NCBI GenBank assembly: GCA_029624675.1
Contig: JARSSP010000016.1
Coordinates: 62,001-126,000, forward strand
Reading direction: 5' to 3'
Length of the DNA stretch: 64,000 nt
DNA from: Candidatus Contendibacter sp.
Lineage (GTDB): Bacteria > Pseudomonadota > Gammaproteobacteria > Competibacterales > Competibacteraceae
Made by a program: the position numbers and the translations under genes. Numbering within the stretch: the first letter of the stretch is position 1; each line of letters starts with the position of its first letter. A model generated the notes under the pieces. The model was not told the DNA's origin. It searched no databases and saw only the letters and a list, made by a program, of their open reading frames with translations. This document shows, in pieces, positions 48,251-56,856 of this stretch.

Positions 48251-48880
48251 ATGGGCGCGGGTTCGCGAGCGTTCGCCGCCCGCGCCGGCGCGGCGTTGGG
48301 ACTGGTGTTCGGCGCCGATGTCGCTTGCGCTCATGTGGCCAGCGCCCAGGCTGGCGCATTTTATGCTGGCCTGCTGCATCCACTGACCGCGCCGGAGCAT
48401 GTGTTACCGATGCTGGCGTTGGGGCTGCTGGCGGGCCAACAGGGTTTGCACGAGGGGCAAGGGGCGCTGTTGGCCTTGGTGATCGCGCTGGTCGCCGGGG
48501 CGGGTCTGGCGCCGAACGGATTGACGCCAAGCTGGATATCGCTGTTGAACGTCGGGTGGCTGGTGGTGATCGGCGGCCTGGTTGCGGCTTCCTGGCGATT
48601 GCCCATCGGGTTGCTGTACGCGCTGGCGCTAGGGTTTGGCGCAACGCATGGCTATGCCAACGGCGCGGCGCTCCCCTCCGGTTTGTCGCCAGCGATTTTC
48701 ATTCTCGGGCTGGCAACCGCCGCCTTGCTGACCACGGGCTACGGCCTGGTCGTCGCCGATGCTCTGTCGCGCCTGAAACCGGCTTGGCCGCGCGTCGCGG
48801 TGCGCGTGGCCGGTAGCTGGGTAGCCGCCGTCGGCATTTTGGTATTGGGCATGGGTGGGAAAGCGTTCGGTGGACTGTAA
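48251..48880 (+). CDS. Second, divergent HupE/UreJ-like membrane protein
   Basis: This 209-residue polytopic protein follows the previous gene by five bases. It has an N-terminal signal-like segment ending ACAHVASA and a diverged motif AGLLHPLTAPEHVLPMLALG, in which Glu replaces the usual Asp before His. Later it has ALALGFGATHGYANGAALP. It is probably a paralogue acting with its neighbour. It converges on the anti-sigma gene, ten bases away. Confidence 0.8.
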   Translation: MGAGSRAFAARAGAALGLVFGADVACAHVASAQAGAFYAGLLHPLTAPEHVLPMLALGLLAGQQGLHEGQGALLALVIALVAGAGLAPNGLTPSWISLLNVGWLVVIGGLVAASWRLPIGLLYALALGFGATHGYANGAALPSGLSPAIFILGLATAALLTTGYGLVVADALSRLKPAWPRVAVRVAGSWVAAVGILVLGMGGKAFGGL

Positions 48881-48890
48881 CCCATGGCGC

Positions 48891-49445
48891 TCAACCCAGC
48901 ATTTCCGGGCGCAATTCGCTGCGGATAAATACGATGCCGCCGTTGCGAGTGGAGATGGGCGCGTGCCGCGAACCGGGCAGCGCCGCGTGATAGTCACCTT
49001 GACTGTAGGCGCGGTCGCCGATCAGCATGTCGCCCTCCAGGAGCAAGCATTCCTCCAGGATGCTATGGTCGTGCGGAGGAAGCAGGGTGCCGGGCGCCAG
49101 CCGCAACAGGAAGGATTGGAAACCAGCCTCCCGGTCCACCATGAGCACCTTGATTTCCGTGCCCGGCACCAACATCCGCCATTCGCCTTCCCGCGCGCGC
49201 ACGGTTACGGTGGCGGGCGGACCCGCTTCGTCCAGCGCCGCCTCGATGGCGTCCCAAACCGAGGCGCGCGGCTCCACTGCTGGCAAGGTAGCCGCCAGCG
49301 GAGTCAAGCGCCGTTCCCAGGCGGCGACTTGCCGCTGCAACTCCGGATTGCGGGCCAGGTTCGCCTCGAACTCAGCCAATTCCGGCCCACTCAGGGTGCC
49401 GAGCACGTAATCGCTGGCCAGGCTGTCGGCTTCGTTCCGGTTCAT
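48891..49445 (-). CDS. Soluble anti-sigma factor with RskA-like N terminus and ChrR-like cupin
   Basis: This 184-residue protein starts with an anti-sigma helix bundle of RskA type (SDYVLGTLSGPELAEFEANLARNPELQRQVAAWERRL). No membrane helix follows. Residues 85-180 form a cupin like the C-terminal domain of ChrR, with metal-site features LPPHDHSILEECLLLEGD. It should hold the ECF sigma factor encoded just upstream until the cupin senses a signal, by analogy with ChrR and singlet oxygen. Its ATG overlaps the sigma factor stop by four bases. The CxxC-zinc motif of classic ZAS domains is missing. Confidence 0.82.
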   Translation of the reverse strand: MNRNEADSLASDYVLGTLSGPELAEFEANLARNPELQRQVAAWERRLTPLAATLPAVEPRASVWDAIEAALDEAGPPATVTVRAREGEWRMLVPGTEIKVLMVDREAGFQSFLLRLAPGTLLPPHDHSILEECLLLEGDMLIGDRAYSQGDYHAALPGSRHAPISTRNGGIVFIRSELRPEMLG

Positions 49446-50125
49446 GATTCCAGGCACCCCTTCAGTTGCAGCAAACCCCGCCGTACCCAGCTTTTGACCG
49501 TGCCCAGCGGAGTTCGTAGCCGCGCCGCCAGTTCCTCGTGGCTGAAACCGTGGAAGAAGGCCAGCCCGATGGCCTGGGATTGATCGGCGGACAGGCGCCG
49601 CAGGCACTCCTGAATGGCGTGAGCCAGGTGATCCACCGACAGCGAGGGCTGGGGATCGGGGATTTGCAAGGCTTCCTCGGCCAGCGGTTCGGCGTTGACT
49701 TCCGCCGCCCGCCGTCGCCGCTGGCGTAACAACTCGATGGCTCGGTGGCGGGCAATGGCCATCAGCCAGACCAGAACCGGCGCCCGTCCAGGCTGGTATT
49801 GCCCGGCGGTGCGCCAGACGGCCAGATAGGTTTCCTGCAAGACATCCTCCGCCGCGTCCTGCTGGCGCAGCAACGCCAGCACGATCGGGTACAGGCGGCT
49901 TCGGGTGAGTCGATACAACTCGGCGAATGCCTGACGGTCGCCGCGCGCGGTAGCGGCCAATAGATCAGCCAGCGGATCGGAGGGGGTGGGTGACGGTGGG
50001 CGGGCCAGGTCCACGGCGCTTCGCTTGCTCCCGGTAATCGTTTCGCGCCGAGATTCTAGCGGGCCGCGCCGCGCGCGGCAACGCTGCCCGCCGGGCGGGA
50101 AAGGCAGCACGTTGCTCGCGTGCAT
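49442..50125 (-). CDS. ECF-family RNA polymerase sigma factor
   Basis: The conserved part begins near residue 48. Region 2 shows AFAELYRLTRSRLYPIVLALL, DAAEDVLQETYLAVWRTA and VWLMAIARHRAIELLR; region 4 shows LSADQSQAIGLAFFHGFSHEELAARLRTPLGTVKSW. The first 40 residues are atypical, so the true start may be internal, for example the GTG before DLARPP. Such factors pair with the co-encoded anti-sigma factor and usually drive their own operon. It follows the globin gene by 21 bases. Confidence 0.88.
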   Translation of the reverse strand: MHASNVLPFPPGGQRCRARRGPLESRRETITGSKRSAVDLARPPSPTPSDPLADLLAATARGDRQAFAELYRLTRSRLYPIVLALLRQQDAAEDVLQETYLAVWRTAGQYQPGRAPVLVWLMAIARHRAIELLRQRRRRAAEVNAEPLAEEALQIPDPQPSLSVDHLAHAIQECLRRLSADQSQAIGLAFFHGFSHEELAARLRTPLGTVKSWVRRGLLQLKGCLES

Positions 50126-50146
50126 GGCCTGTTTCCCGAGGCGCCG

Positions 50147-50590
50147 TCAGCGCGTCACGATGTCCGTGCGCATCGGTCCCAGCACCGCCAGCAATTCCTG
50201 CTGTTCCTTCGCTGGAACCTTGAACTTGTCGAGGCTCTTGACCAAGTCCTCCACCAGTGCGTTGAACTCCGCATCGGTGATGCCCATGCCGACATGAGCC
50301 GTCTTCATGTCCTTGCCGGTATAGGTGCAGGGACCGCCGGCACCGGCGCAAATTTGCTCGCCCAGCAGCCGCTTGAGCCGGGGTATGTTGGCGTTGGCGA
50401 AGAAGCGGTTGATGCGTTTGTCGGCGGCGACGTTAGCGACGAAGTCGTCCACCACGGCGTTGATCGCGGGCTGTCCGCCCAGGCGCTCGTACAGGGTCGT
50501 TTTGGCCGGGGTTGGCGAGTGCGCGGCGCAAGCGGCCAGGGCCAGGACGCCCACGAGAGGCAGTAAACGCTGGAAACGAACGAAGGACAT
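50147..50590 (-). CDS. Group 1 truncated hemoglobin with lipoprotein signal
   Basis: This 147-residue protein begins with a lipoprotein signal peptide whose lipobox is LALAAC (Cys21), so the globin is likely tethered in the periplasm. The truncated globin domain shows TLYERLGGQPAINAVVDDFV, ANIPRLKRLLGEQICAGAGGPCTYTG and the proximal histidine in MKTAHVGMGI. Group 1 globins bind O2 or NO and may detoxify NO. Its place inside an ECF-regulated operon suggests a stress role. Confidence 0.9.
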   Translation of the reverse strand: MSFVRFQRLLPLVGVLALAACAAHSPTPAKTTLYERLGGQPAINAVVDDFVANVAADKRINRFFANANIPRLKRLLGEQICAGAGGPCTYTGKDMKTAHVGMGITDAEFNALVEDLVKSLDKFKVPAKEQQELLAVLGPMRTDIVTR

Positions 50591-50615
50591 GATGGTGCTC
50601 TCCTTTAGGTTGGGT

Positions 50616-51824
50616 TCAGGTTGGGTTGGAAAAAAGGTTGATGTTCAAACCCCGCTCCAGGCACCAGGCCAGGGCGAGCAGGGCGACGGCGGTCGAGCCC
50701 ACCGGCAACGCCAGCCGCCGGTACAGCCAGGTTTGGCGCAGGGCGAAAGCCAGCGGCAGCACGATCGCGACGATGGCCAGTTGCCCGGCTTCGACGCCCA
50801 GGTTGAAACTGGCCAGCGCCAGCGCCAATGCACCCGTCGGCAACCCCAGATCCCATAGCGCGCTGGCGAAGCCGAAGCCATGAATCAGTCCCAGTACGAA
50901 CGCCAGCGCCCAGCGCCGCGTCGTCACCACGGGGAACAGGTTGTTCAACGCCGCCAGCAGCACGGTGAACGCGATCACCGACTCCACCAGCCGGCTGGGC
51001 AGATCCACCACGCCCAGCACCGCTAGGCTCAGCGTCAGCGAGTGCGCGAGGGTGAAGGCGGTCACGATGCCGGTGGTTTCCAGCAGCACCGTTCGCAACG
51101 CCAGCGCCGGCCGCCACCCCCCCTTTTCCCACCACAGCACCGCCGGCAGCAGCAAGGCCAAGAGAAACAGAATATGGTCGAAACCGAAGGGCAGGATGTG
51201 GATGAAGCCGAGCGCGAGATAGCGCCAGGCGGTGTCGAGCCGATCAACCGGTGGCGCGGGCGATGTCAGGATGAACGGGGTGCTGGTCTGGCCGCCTTCC
51301 AGCCATTCGGTGACGGCCTCCTTGGAACCCGCGCCCTGGATCGTCAAGGCGTAAGACGCGAACGTCCACCCATAACTCCAGGTAACGTGGCGCGCGTCCG
51401 GAGGGATCGGGCCGGTCAATCGAAAGGTCACCAGGGTGGGCGAGATGGCGTCGGCGCCGGGCGTGACCGCGTGGGAGATCGCGGGACGAACCTCCTGGGC
51501 ATCGAACGCCAGCTTCACGCGCTGGCGAAATGGCTCGTCAAAGCCCGCGAACGCTGACTGGAGACAAGTCGAACAGGTGTCCAGCGGTAAGGACTCACCA
51601 GCCGCGGCCTTGAGTTTCTCGGCGAGCGCCACCGCGTCCGTCACGATTTCGACGTTATATGTCCGGTCTTCCTGCAAAAGAACCGACACGCGCGTCGTGC
51701 CGATCTCATGGGCGTGCGCCGTCGCACCGCCTAGGAACATGACGATCACAGCGCACCACGCCAGATGGACCAGAGACCCGCGCCGCCAGGCGGCAGGGAT
51801 GATTCCGAAGAGACTTGTCAGCAT
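50616..51824 (-). CDS. HupE/UreJ_2 family membrane protein with periplasmic N-terminal domain
   Basis: This 402-residue protein has a signal peptide ending AHAHEIG, a periplasmic domain of about 170 residues with CSTC, and then about six membrane helices. The HupE-type motif GFIHILPFGFDHILFLLALLL lies near residue 215, and LIHGFGFASAL follows later. It likely moves a metal or other ligand together with the downstream globin and the upstream DUF4198 protein. It starts 28 bases after the DUF4198 gene. Confidence 0.85.
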   Translation of the reverse strand: MLTSLFGIIPAAWRRGSLVHLAWCAVIVMFLGGATAHAHEIGTTRVSVLLQEDRTYNVEIVTDAVALAEKLKAAAGESLPLDTCSTCLQSAFAGFDEPFRQRVKLAFDAQEVRPAISHAVTPGADAISPTLVTFRLTGPIPPDARHVTWSYGWTFASYALTIQGAGSKEAVTEWLEGGQTSTPFILTSPAPPVDRLDTAWRYLALGFIHILPFGFDHILFLLALLLPAVLWWEKGGWRPALALRTVLLETTGIVTAFTLAHSLTLSLAVLGVVDLPSRLVESVIAFTVLLAALNNLFPVVTTRRWALAFVLGLIHGFGFASALWDLGLPTGALALALASFNLGVEAGQLAIVAIVLPLAFALRQTWLYRRLALPVGSTAVALLALAWCLERGLNINLFSNPT

Positions 51825-51852
51825 TGCCCGTGACCTTTGGGTTCTTTAGCCT

Positions 51853-52686
51853 TTAACCGCCTTGAGCGATCCTGGGTTGCCGTTCGAACGTCAACGACGC
51901 CCAAAAGCTCGCCCACTCGGCGTGGGAGCCGGTCGCCGCCGGCACCATATGCACGGCTTTGATCAGCCACATTCCGCTCGGTCGCAACTGAAATCGCACC
52001 CGGCCGGTGTCATCGGTACGAGCCGTCAGCTTCTCGGCGGGATTCGATCGGTTCATCGCGACGACCAGCGCGCCCGCAAGCGGGTGGTTCTCATACGTCA
52101 AAAGCAGGGGAAGCTCCTCATCGGCGCTGAGCGTGTATGGATTCCGTTCGGCCACCAATTCGAGAGTAAACCCGAGGGGTCGATCGCCCTGATCCGCGCT
52201 CGGCATTCCTGATAGCACCAGGCTTTTCGCGCAGCGGGAAAAAAGTTCGCGGGCGCTCGCTTCGGTTTCATGGCGGCGGGCTCGCAACGCCGCAATCGTC
52301 TCAAGCCCTTCTTCCCGCAAATACCGATTGAATTTTTCCGCTGGCAATTCCACCGCGCTTGGATGGCTGTGATAGCCGATGACGAGCAGACCCGGCAGAT
52401 CCGAGCGCAACAAGCCGGCTGGATCAACGCCATCCTGACCAACGACCGGCTTGCGGCCCGCTGCATCCTCAAATACGAACTGATCGATGAGCGCGGCATT
52501 GCGTGGCAGCGGATCTCCGAGCAAATCCTGCCCGATCTGTAGCCGCACGCCGACCCACTGGCCCGGCTTCGGAAAGAATGTCGTTGGCTCGATCCACAGA
52601 TCGTGGGCCAACAGCGGTGAACTCCTCAAGGCAAAGGTCACTATCGCCAGCGGCAGACATTTCCTTATCCATCCTGAACGTGACAT
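51853..52686 (-). CDS. Exported DUF4198 family protein
   Basis: This 277-residue protein has a signal peptide ending SSPLLAHDLWIEP, and HDLWIEP is the hallmark start of DUF4198. The family includes NikK-like periplasmic components of cobalt/nickel uptake. The C-terminal half has an Ig-like fold pattern (GALVVAMN, DTGRVRFQLRPSGMWLIKAVHM). It lies 73 bases after the DUF4331 gene and just before the HupE/UreJ_2 gene, which fits a metal-handling role. That role is inferred. Confidence 0.85.
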   Translation of the reverse strand: MSRSGWIRKCLPLAIVTFALRSSPLLAHDLWIEPTTFFPKPGQWVGVRLQIGQDLLGDPLPRNAALIDQFVFEDAAGRKPVVGQDGVDPAGLLRSDLPGLLVIGYHSHPSAVELPAEKFNRYLREEGLETIAALRARRHETEASARELFSRCAKSLVLSGMPSADQGDRPLGFTLELVAERNPYTLSADEELPLLLTYENHPLAGALVVAMNRSNPAEKLTARTDDTGRVRFQLRPSGMWLIKAVHMVPAATGSHAEWASFWASLTFERQPRIAQGG

Positions 52687-52759
52687 CTTCAGCCTCCCAG
52701 GACGACGGGTCCCGGACGGGAACCCGTCTCCATGCGGTCATGGATTGAATGAAGTGATT

Positions 52760-54337
52760 TCAAGGAGTGGGTGGTGGCGGGGTGGGTTCGGTCGGAACGT
52801 TGATGCCGCCATGTCCCTGGTAGAGACCCTGGTGCGCGGGGGCCAGGAACGGGAATCGGTCGAGATAATCCTTGTCGTTGACTTCGATGCCCTTGGCCAG
52901 GCCAGCCGCCGGATTGCCCGCCACGATCAAGCTGATCAGTACGGTATTCACGTTCACCTGATTGCGGTTCGGCGCCGTGCCGCCGCCAAGGCGACGCCCG
53001 TTGGGGAAACTCGAATCGATGGCGGCGTCGAGGGTGATGACGTCACCGGTGAAACCGTCGGCGACCGGGATGGGCCGACCCAGGTTGATCGCGCCGATGA
53101 TGTCGGTGCGGGGTCCCTTGAGCGTGGCCACGGCGCCAGCGGGAACGCCCAGAGCTTTGTAGATGCCGAGCGCCTCGGCGTCGCGCACCAGCACCGGGAA
53201 CAGGATGTCGGCGCCGAAGCTGGTCACGTCCTTGAGAGGGCTGCCACGCAGGTAGCGAGTCTGGCGCTGGGTTCCGACGAGGCCCGCGTTGAAGAGCGGC
53301 AGGGCGTTTCGCCCGACCTGCACGAAGGGACCGGACCCCTTCAGGCCGGTGATGATATTGCTGGGATCAACGGTCTGGATTTTTTGCCGGCTAATGCTCG
53401 ACCATACCCGCAGCAGGCTGTCGGTCGAGTCCGCCTTAAGCTCGCCATTGTGGGGAATGCCTTGCGGGAAGATGTCGGTGATTGGAACCTCAAGGGCGAT
53501 TGAAAAGAGGTTGAAGCCCGTGAATACATCCGTGCCCGGCGGGCGGCGGGCGCCCGGAATGCCGCCGAGATCGCCCTTGTTCAAGTTGACCAGGTCGAAA
53601 ATACCCTTCTCATCAAGCTGATAGGGGTCATCGAACTGGCCGGCGATGACCCGTCCCCCGTTCGCCAAAGAGTGGATGAAGCTATCGACGAAACTTTGAT
53701 CGTAGAGACCGACTTCACGGCTGGTGGGATCCCCGGAGTCGTAACCGGCGAACGCGCCGAGACCGTAGACCAGCCGGTCGGTCTGCGGACCGTGGTTGTT
53801 CGGAAGGACGGGGAGATCCTTGCCGAGGACGACGACTTGCCGGCCAGAGTCGTCTCCACTGAAATCATCACCCCCATCGATAGCGTTACCTGGATTCCCG
53901 CTTCTCAAGGGCACGACTCGACTGACCGTTAGGGTCTCGGCGCCGCCGGTGAGTTGCCAGAGTAGCTCGTTGCCGCCACCCACGGGATCGGTGGCGCTGG
54001 GAGGCGCCTCGGGCGTCAGGGTGTTCTTGAATTCGATGCGATACACCATCCGGTCCCTGAGGCTCTCGCCGACTCCGATGTGGAACTCATAGCGGTAGCC
54101 ATTGCAGGCGCGCAGCCCCTGGTTACCCTGACCCGGCTCGTGGAGCGGGTTGAAGTTCATGATCAGGTAAAGCTTGTCGTGCGAGCCGGGCGACACCCAA
54201 GCGTAGGTGTCGGTGTTGTCGGCGCACGGCTCGTTGAGAATCGCCAACGCCTCGCGGTGGCTTGAGCCGTGCGCGGTCAATCCGGTCGCGGCGAATAGCG
54301 TCGTGGCGAACAAAACTTGGAATAGCGGTTTTTTCAT
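52760..54337 (-). CDS. Exported DUF4331 family protein
   Basis: From MKKPLFQVLF the protein has 525 residues with a signal peptide ending LTAHGSSHREAL; SSHREA is the typical mature start in this family. Other family features are PCADNTDTYAWVSPG and YLIMNFNPLHEPGQG. The C terminus is proline-rich (PTPPPPTP). DUF4331 proteins are periplasmic or surface proteins without a proven activity. The frame extends 22 codons upstream, without a signal peptide there, so the ATG at 54337 is chosen. It is the first gene of the six-gene operon. Confidence 0.88.
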   Translation of the reverse strand: MKKPLFQVLFATTLFAATGLTAHGSSHREALAILNEPCADNTDTYAWVSPGSHDKLYLIMNFNPLHEPGQGNQGLRACNGYRYEFHIGVGESLRDRMVYRIEFKNTLTPEAPPSATDPVGGGNELLWQLTGGAETLTVSRVVPLRSGNPGNAIDGGDDFSGDDSGRQVVVLGKDLPVLPNNHGPQTDRLVYGLGAFAGYDSGDPTSREVGLYDQSFVDSFIHSLANGGRVIAGQFDDPYQLDEKGIFDLVNLNKGDLGGIPGARRPPGTDVFTGFNLFSIALEVPITDIFPQGIPHNGELKADSTDSLLRVWSSISRQKIQTVDPSNIITGLKGSGPFVQVGRNALPLFNAGLVGTQRQTRYLRGSPLKDVTSFGADILFPVLVRDAEALGIYKALGVPAGAVATLKGPRTDIIGAINLGRPIPVADGFTGDVITLDAAIDSSFPNGRRLGGGTAPNRNQVNVNTVLISLIVAGNPAAGLAKGIEVNDKDYLDRFPFLAPAHQGLYQGHGGINVPTEPTPPPPTP

Positions 54338-54706
54338 GATCGGTTTCCTCAAGCAGTTTTCGCGGCCAAGCCGCGATCCACGGTGTGGGTCAACCCAGAG
54401 CACGCCCCATCTGATTCAGTGACGCCGGATCGGGGCTGCAAGCCGATGAAGCAAATGGAAAAGTTCAAACCAATCCTCCTCGGTAAAGGCAATGGGTGAA
54501 GCGATGCATGGAGCTTCGCCGCGCGTGCGGCGCGAGCCGCTTCACTCTGTCATGCGTCGACCGAGGCGATTTGGATGAGGGACGGTGAAAAAAATCTGGT
54601 CGGCGCCATTCCGCTTTCTGGTCGTGAATGGGTCGCGGGCTAAAAAATCACGGGCGATGCCTTGCCAACCTTGCCGCCTTTGGTTACTCTTCCGCTCCTA
54701 TCGCTC
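54338..54706. other. Intergenic region between the DUF4331 operon and tRNA-Val
   Basis: This 369-base stretch should hold the promoter of the six-gene operon (possibly ECF-type) and the tRNA promoter. I see no gene. The only other structure is a GC-rich imperfect palindrome near 54510-54545 (GCCGCGCGTGCGGCGCG). Confidence 0.5.
54662..54690 (+). promoter_or_regulatory. Likely sigma-70 promoter of tRNA-Val
   Basis: TTGCCA (54662-54667) and TACTCT (54685-54690) lie 17 bases apart, and the tRNA begins 17 bases after the -10 box. The -35 is a 5 of 6 match to consensus. Confidence 0.5.
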
Positions 54707-54783
54707 AGGCGCGTAGCTCAGTTGGTTAGAGCACCACCTTGACATGGTGGGGGTCGTTGGTTCGAGTCCAATCGCGCCTACCA
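54707..54783 (+). tRNA. tRNA-Val (anticodon GAC)
   Basis: This 77-base cloverleaf with encoded CCA begins AGGCGCGTAGCTCAGTTGGT and ends TCGCGCCTACCA. The anticodon stem-loop CCACCTTGACATGGTGG gives anticodon GAC, and the core is the same as in Escherichia coli tRNA-Val(GAC). It lies 138 bases ahead of thrS and may share its transcript. Confidence 0.97.
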
Positions 54784-54816
54784 GATTTTTATGGGTTGCG
54801 GAGCGGGACGATTTGA

Positions 54817-54864
54817 AAGGGGCGCGCCTTCCTTCCAAAAGAAGGACTTCAAGGCCCGCCCCTT
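54817..54864 (+). promoter_or_regulatory. Two-stem structured leader upstream of thrS
   Basis: An outer stem AAGGGGCG (54817-54824) / CGCCCCTT (54857-54864) encloses an inner stem TCCTTC / GAAGGA (54830-54835 / 54841-54846) with a CAAAA loop. No T-run follows, so it is not a terminator. It could be a translational operator, by analogy to the thrS leader of Escherichia coli; this is inference. Confidence 0.45.
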
Positions 54865-54921
54865 AACTATTTGCAAGTTTGCTTCGGACAAGAAAGTCAG
54901 CGGATCAAGAGAATTGCAGCA

Positions 54922-56838
54922 ATGCCGATCATCACGCTCCCCGATGGCAGCCAGCGCGTCTTCGACGGGCCGATCAGCGTTGGCGAAATCGCCGCCGCGA
55001 TCGGTCCCGGCTTGGCCAAGGCCGCCTTGGCCGGCAAGGTCGATGGTCGGCTGGTCGACGTGGCGCACGTCATCACCCAGGACGCGAATCTGGCCATTCT
55101 CACCGAGCGCGATCCCGAGGGACTGGAGATCATTCGCCATTCCAGCGCGCATCTGCTGGCGCACGCCGTCAAGCAACTCTATCCGAGTGCCCAGGTCACC
55201 ATCGGTCCGGTGATCGAAAATGGCTTCTATTACGACTTCGCCTTTGAGCGACCCTTTACCCCGGAAGATCTGGAACGGATTCAGACTCGGATGGAGGAGC
55301 TGGCGGCCCAGGATATTCCGGTGGAACGTTCGGTGCTGCCCCGCGACGAGGCGGTCGCCTTCTTCCGCGGGATGGGCGAGGAGTACAAGGCGCGAATCAT
55401 CGCCGACATCCCCGCCAACGAACCGATTTCGCTGTATCGGCAGGCCGATTTCATCGACCTTTGCCGTGGCCCACACGTGCCCTCCACGGGCAAGCTCAAG
55501 GCCTTCAAGCTGATGAAGGTCGCCGGCGCCTACTGGCGCGGCGATTCCCGCAACGAGATGCTCCAGCGCATCTACGGCACCGCCTGGCTGGATCAGAAGG
55601 CGCTGAAAGCTTACCTGCACCGGCTGGAGGAAGCCGAGAAGCGCGACCATCGCAAGGTTGGCAAGGCCCTCGACCTGTTCCACGTTCAGGAAGAGGCGCC
55701 GGGCATGGTGTTCTGGCACGACCGCGGCTGGCGGGTCTACGTCGAAATTCAAAATTACATCCGCCAGTTGCTGCGCGAGCACGGCTATCAGGAAGTCCAC
55801 ACTCCGCAAATCGTGGATCGCAGTCTGTGGGAACGCTCCGGCCACTGGGAAAAGTTTCGCAACGACATGTTCACCACAGCCTCGGAAAACCGCGACTATG
55901 CGGTCAAACCGATGAACTGCCCTTGCCATATCCAGATCTACAACCAGGGCTTGAAGAGTTACCGCGACTTGCCGTTGCGGCTGGCCGAGTTCGGCTCCTG
56001 CCACCGCAACGAGCCGTCCGGCACCCTGCACGGGTTGATGCGGGTGCGCAACTTCGTTCAGGACGATGCCCATATTTTTTGCACCGAGGATCAGATTCAG
56101 GTCGAAGTTTCGGCGTTCATGGACCTGTTGTTCCGGGTCTACGCCGATTTTGGCTTCAATGAGGTGCAGCTCGCTTTGGCCACCCGGCCGGACCAGCGGG
56201 TCGGCAGCGACGAAGTTTGGGACAAGGCGGAAAAGGCGCTGGAACTGGCGCTGAACCGCACCGGCCTGCCGTGGACGCTCAAGCCCGGCGAGGGCGCGTT
56301 CTACGGGCCGAAGATCGAGTTCGTGCTGCGCGACTGCCTGGATCGGCTGTGGCAGTGCGGCACGATTCAGGTGGACTTTTCCATGCCGGGCCGGCTGGAC
56401 GCGCACTACATCGCCGAGGATGGGAGCAAGCGGGTTCCGGTGATGTTGCACCGGGCGATTCTCGGTTCGCTGGAACGGTTCATCGGCATCTTGATCGAGC
56501 AGTACGCTGGCGCGTTGCCAGCGTGGCTCGCTCCGGTGCAGGCGGTGGTGCTCGACATCACCGACCATCAGGCCGACTATGCCGCCCAGGTCGAAAAAAA
56601 CCTTATGCAACAAGGTTTCCGGGTCGAGTCTGACTTGAGAAACGAGAAAATCGGCTTTAAAATCCGCGAACATACGTTACAGCGTGTTCCCTATCTCCTG
56701 GTCGTCGGCGACCGCGAGATGGAAACGAAGACCGTCGCCGTGCGCACCCGCGCTGGCAAAGACCTGGGTGGCATGAAGCTGGACGCCTTCGTGGAATTGC
56801 TGCAAGCCGACATCGCGCGGCGCGGACGAACCGAATAA
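54922..56838 (+). CDS. thrS: Threonine-tRNA ligase
   Basis: ThrS charges tRNA-Thr. From [14 protein letters not shown] the protein has 638 residues, near the usual 642. It shows the TGS domain, the editing domain ([17 protein letters not shown] with the HxxxH zinc-like site, later DLCRGPHVP), class II motifs ([23 protein letters not shown]) and the C-terminal anticodon domain. The upstream frame lacks similarity. infC follows after 18 bases. Confidence 0.97.
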   Translation: MPIITLPDGSQRVFDGPISVGEIAAAIGPGLAKAALAGKVDGRLVDVAHVITQDANLAILTERDPEGLEIIRHSSAHLLAHAVKQLYPSAQVTIGPVIENGFYYDFAFERPFTPEDLERIQTRMEELAAQDIPVERSVLPRDEAVAFFRGMGEEYKARIIADIPANEPISLYRQADFIDLCRGPHVPSTGKLKAFKLMKVAGAYWRGDSRNEMLQRIYGTAWLDQKALKAYLHRLEEAEKRDHRKVGKALDLFHVQEEAPGMVFWHDRGWRVYVEIQNYIRQLLREHGYQEVHTPQIVDRSLWERSGHWEKFRNDMFTTASENRDYAVKPMNCPCHIQIYNQGLKSYRDLPLRLAEFGSCHRNEPSGTLHGLMRVRNFVQDDAHIFCTEDQIQVEVSAFMDLLFRVYADFGFNEVQLALATRPDQRVGSDEVWDKAEKALELALNRTGLPWTLKPGEGAFYGPKIEFVLRDCLDRLWQCGTIQVDFSMPGRLDAHYIAEDGSKRVPVMLHRAILGSLERFIGILIEQYAGALPAWLAPVQAVVLDITDHQADYAAQVEKNLMQQGFRVESDLRNEKIGFKIREHTLQRVPYLLVVGDREMETKTVAVRTRAGKDLGGMKLDAFVELLQADIARRGRTE

Positions 56839-56856
56839 TCACTGGAGGACCGCAAC

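Noticed and set aside
49442..50125. Classic ChrR-type zinc anti-sigma partner assumed for the ECF factor
   Set aside because: The N terminus of the partner lacks the His/Cys zinc motif and looks RskA-like, so a plain ChrR call was not made.
54778..56673. 631-residue minus-strand frame opposite thrS
   Set aside because: It is a shadow of thrS; no domain and no ribosome site.
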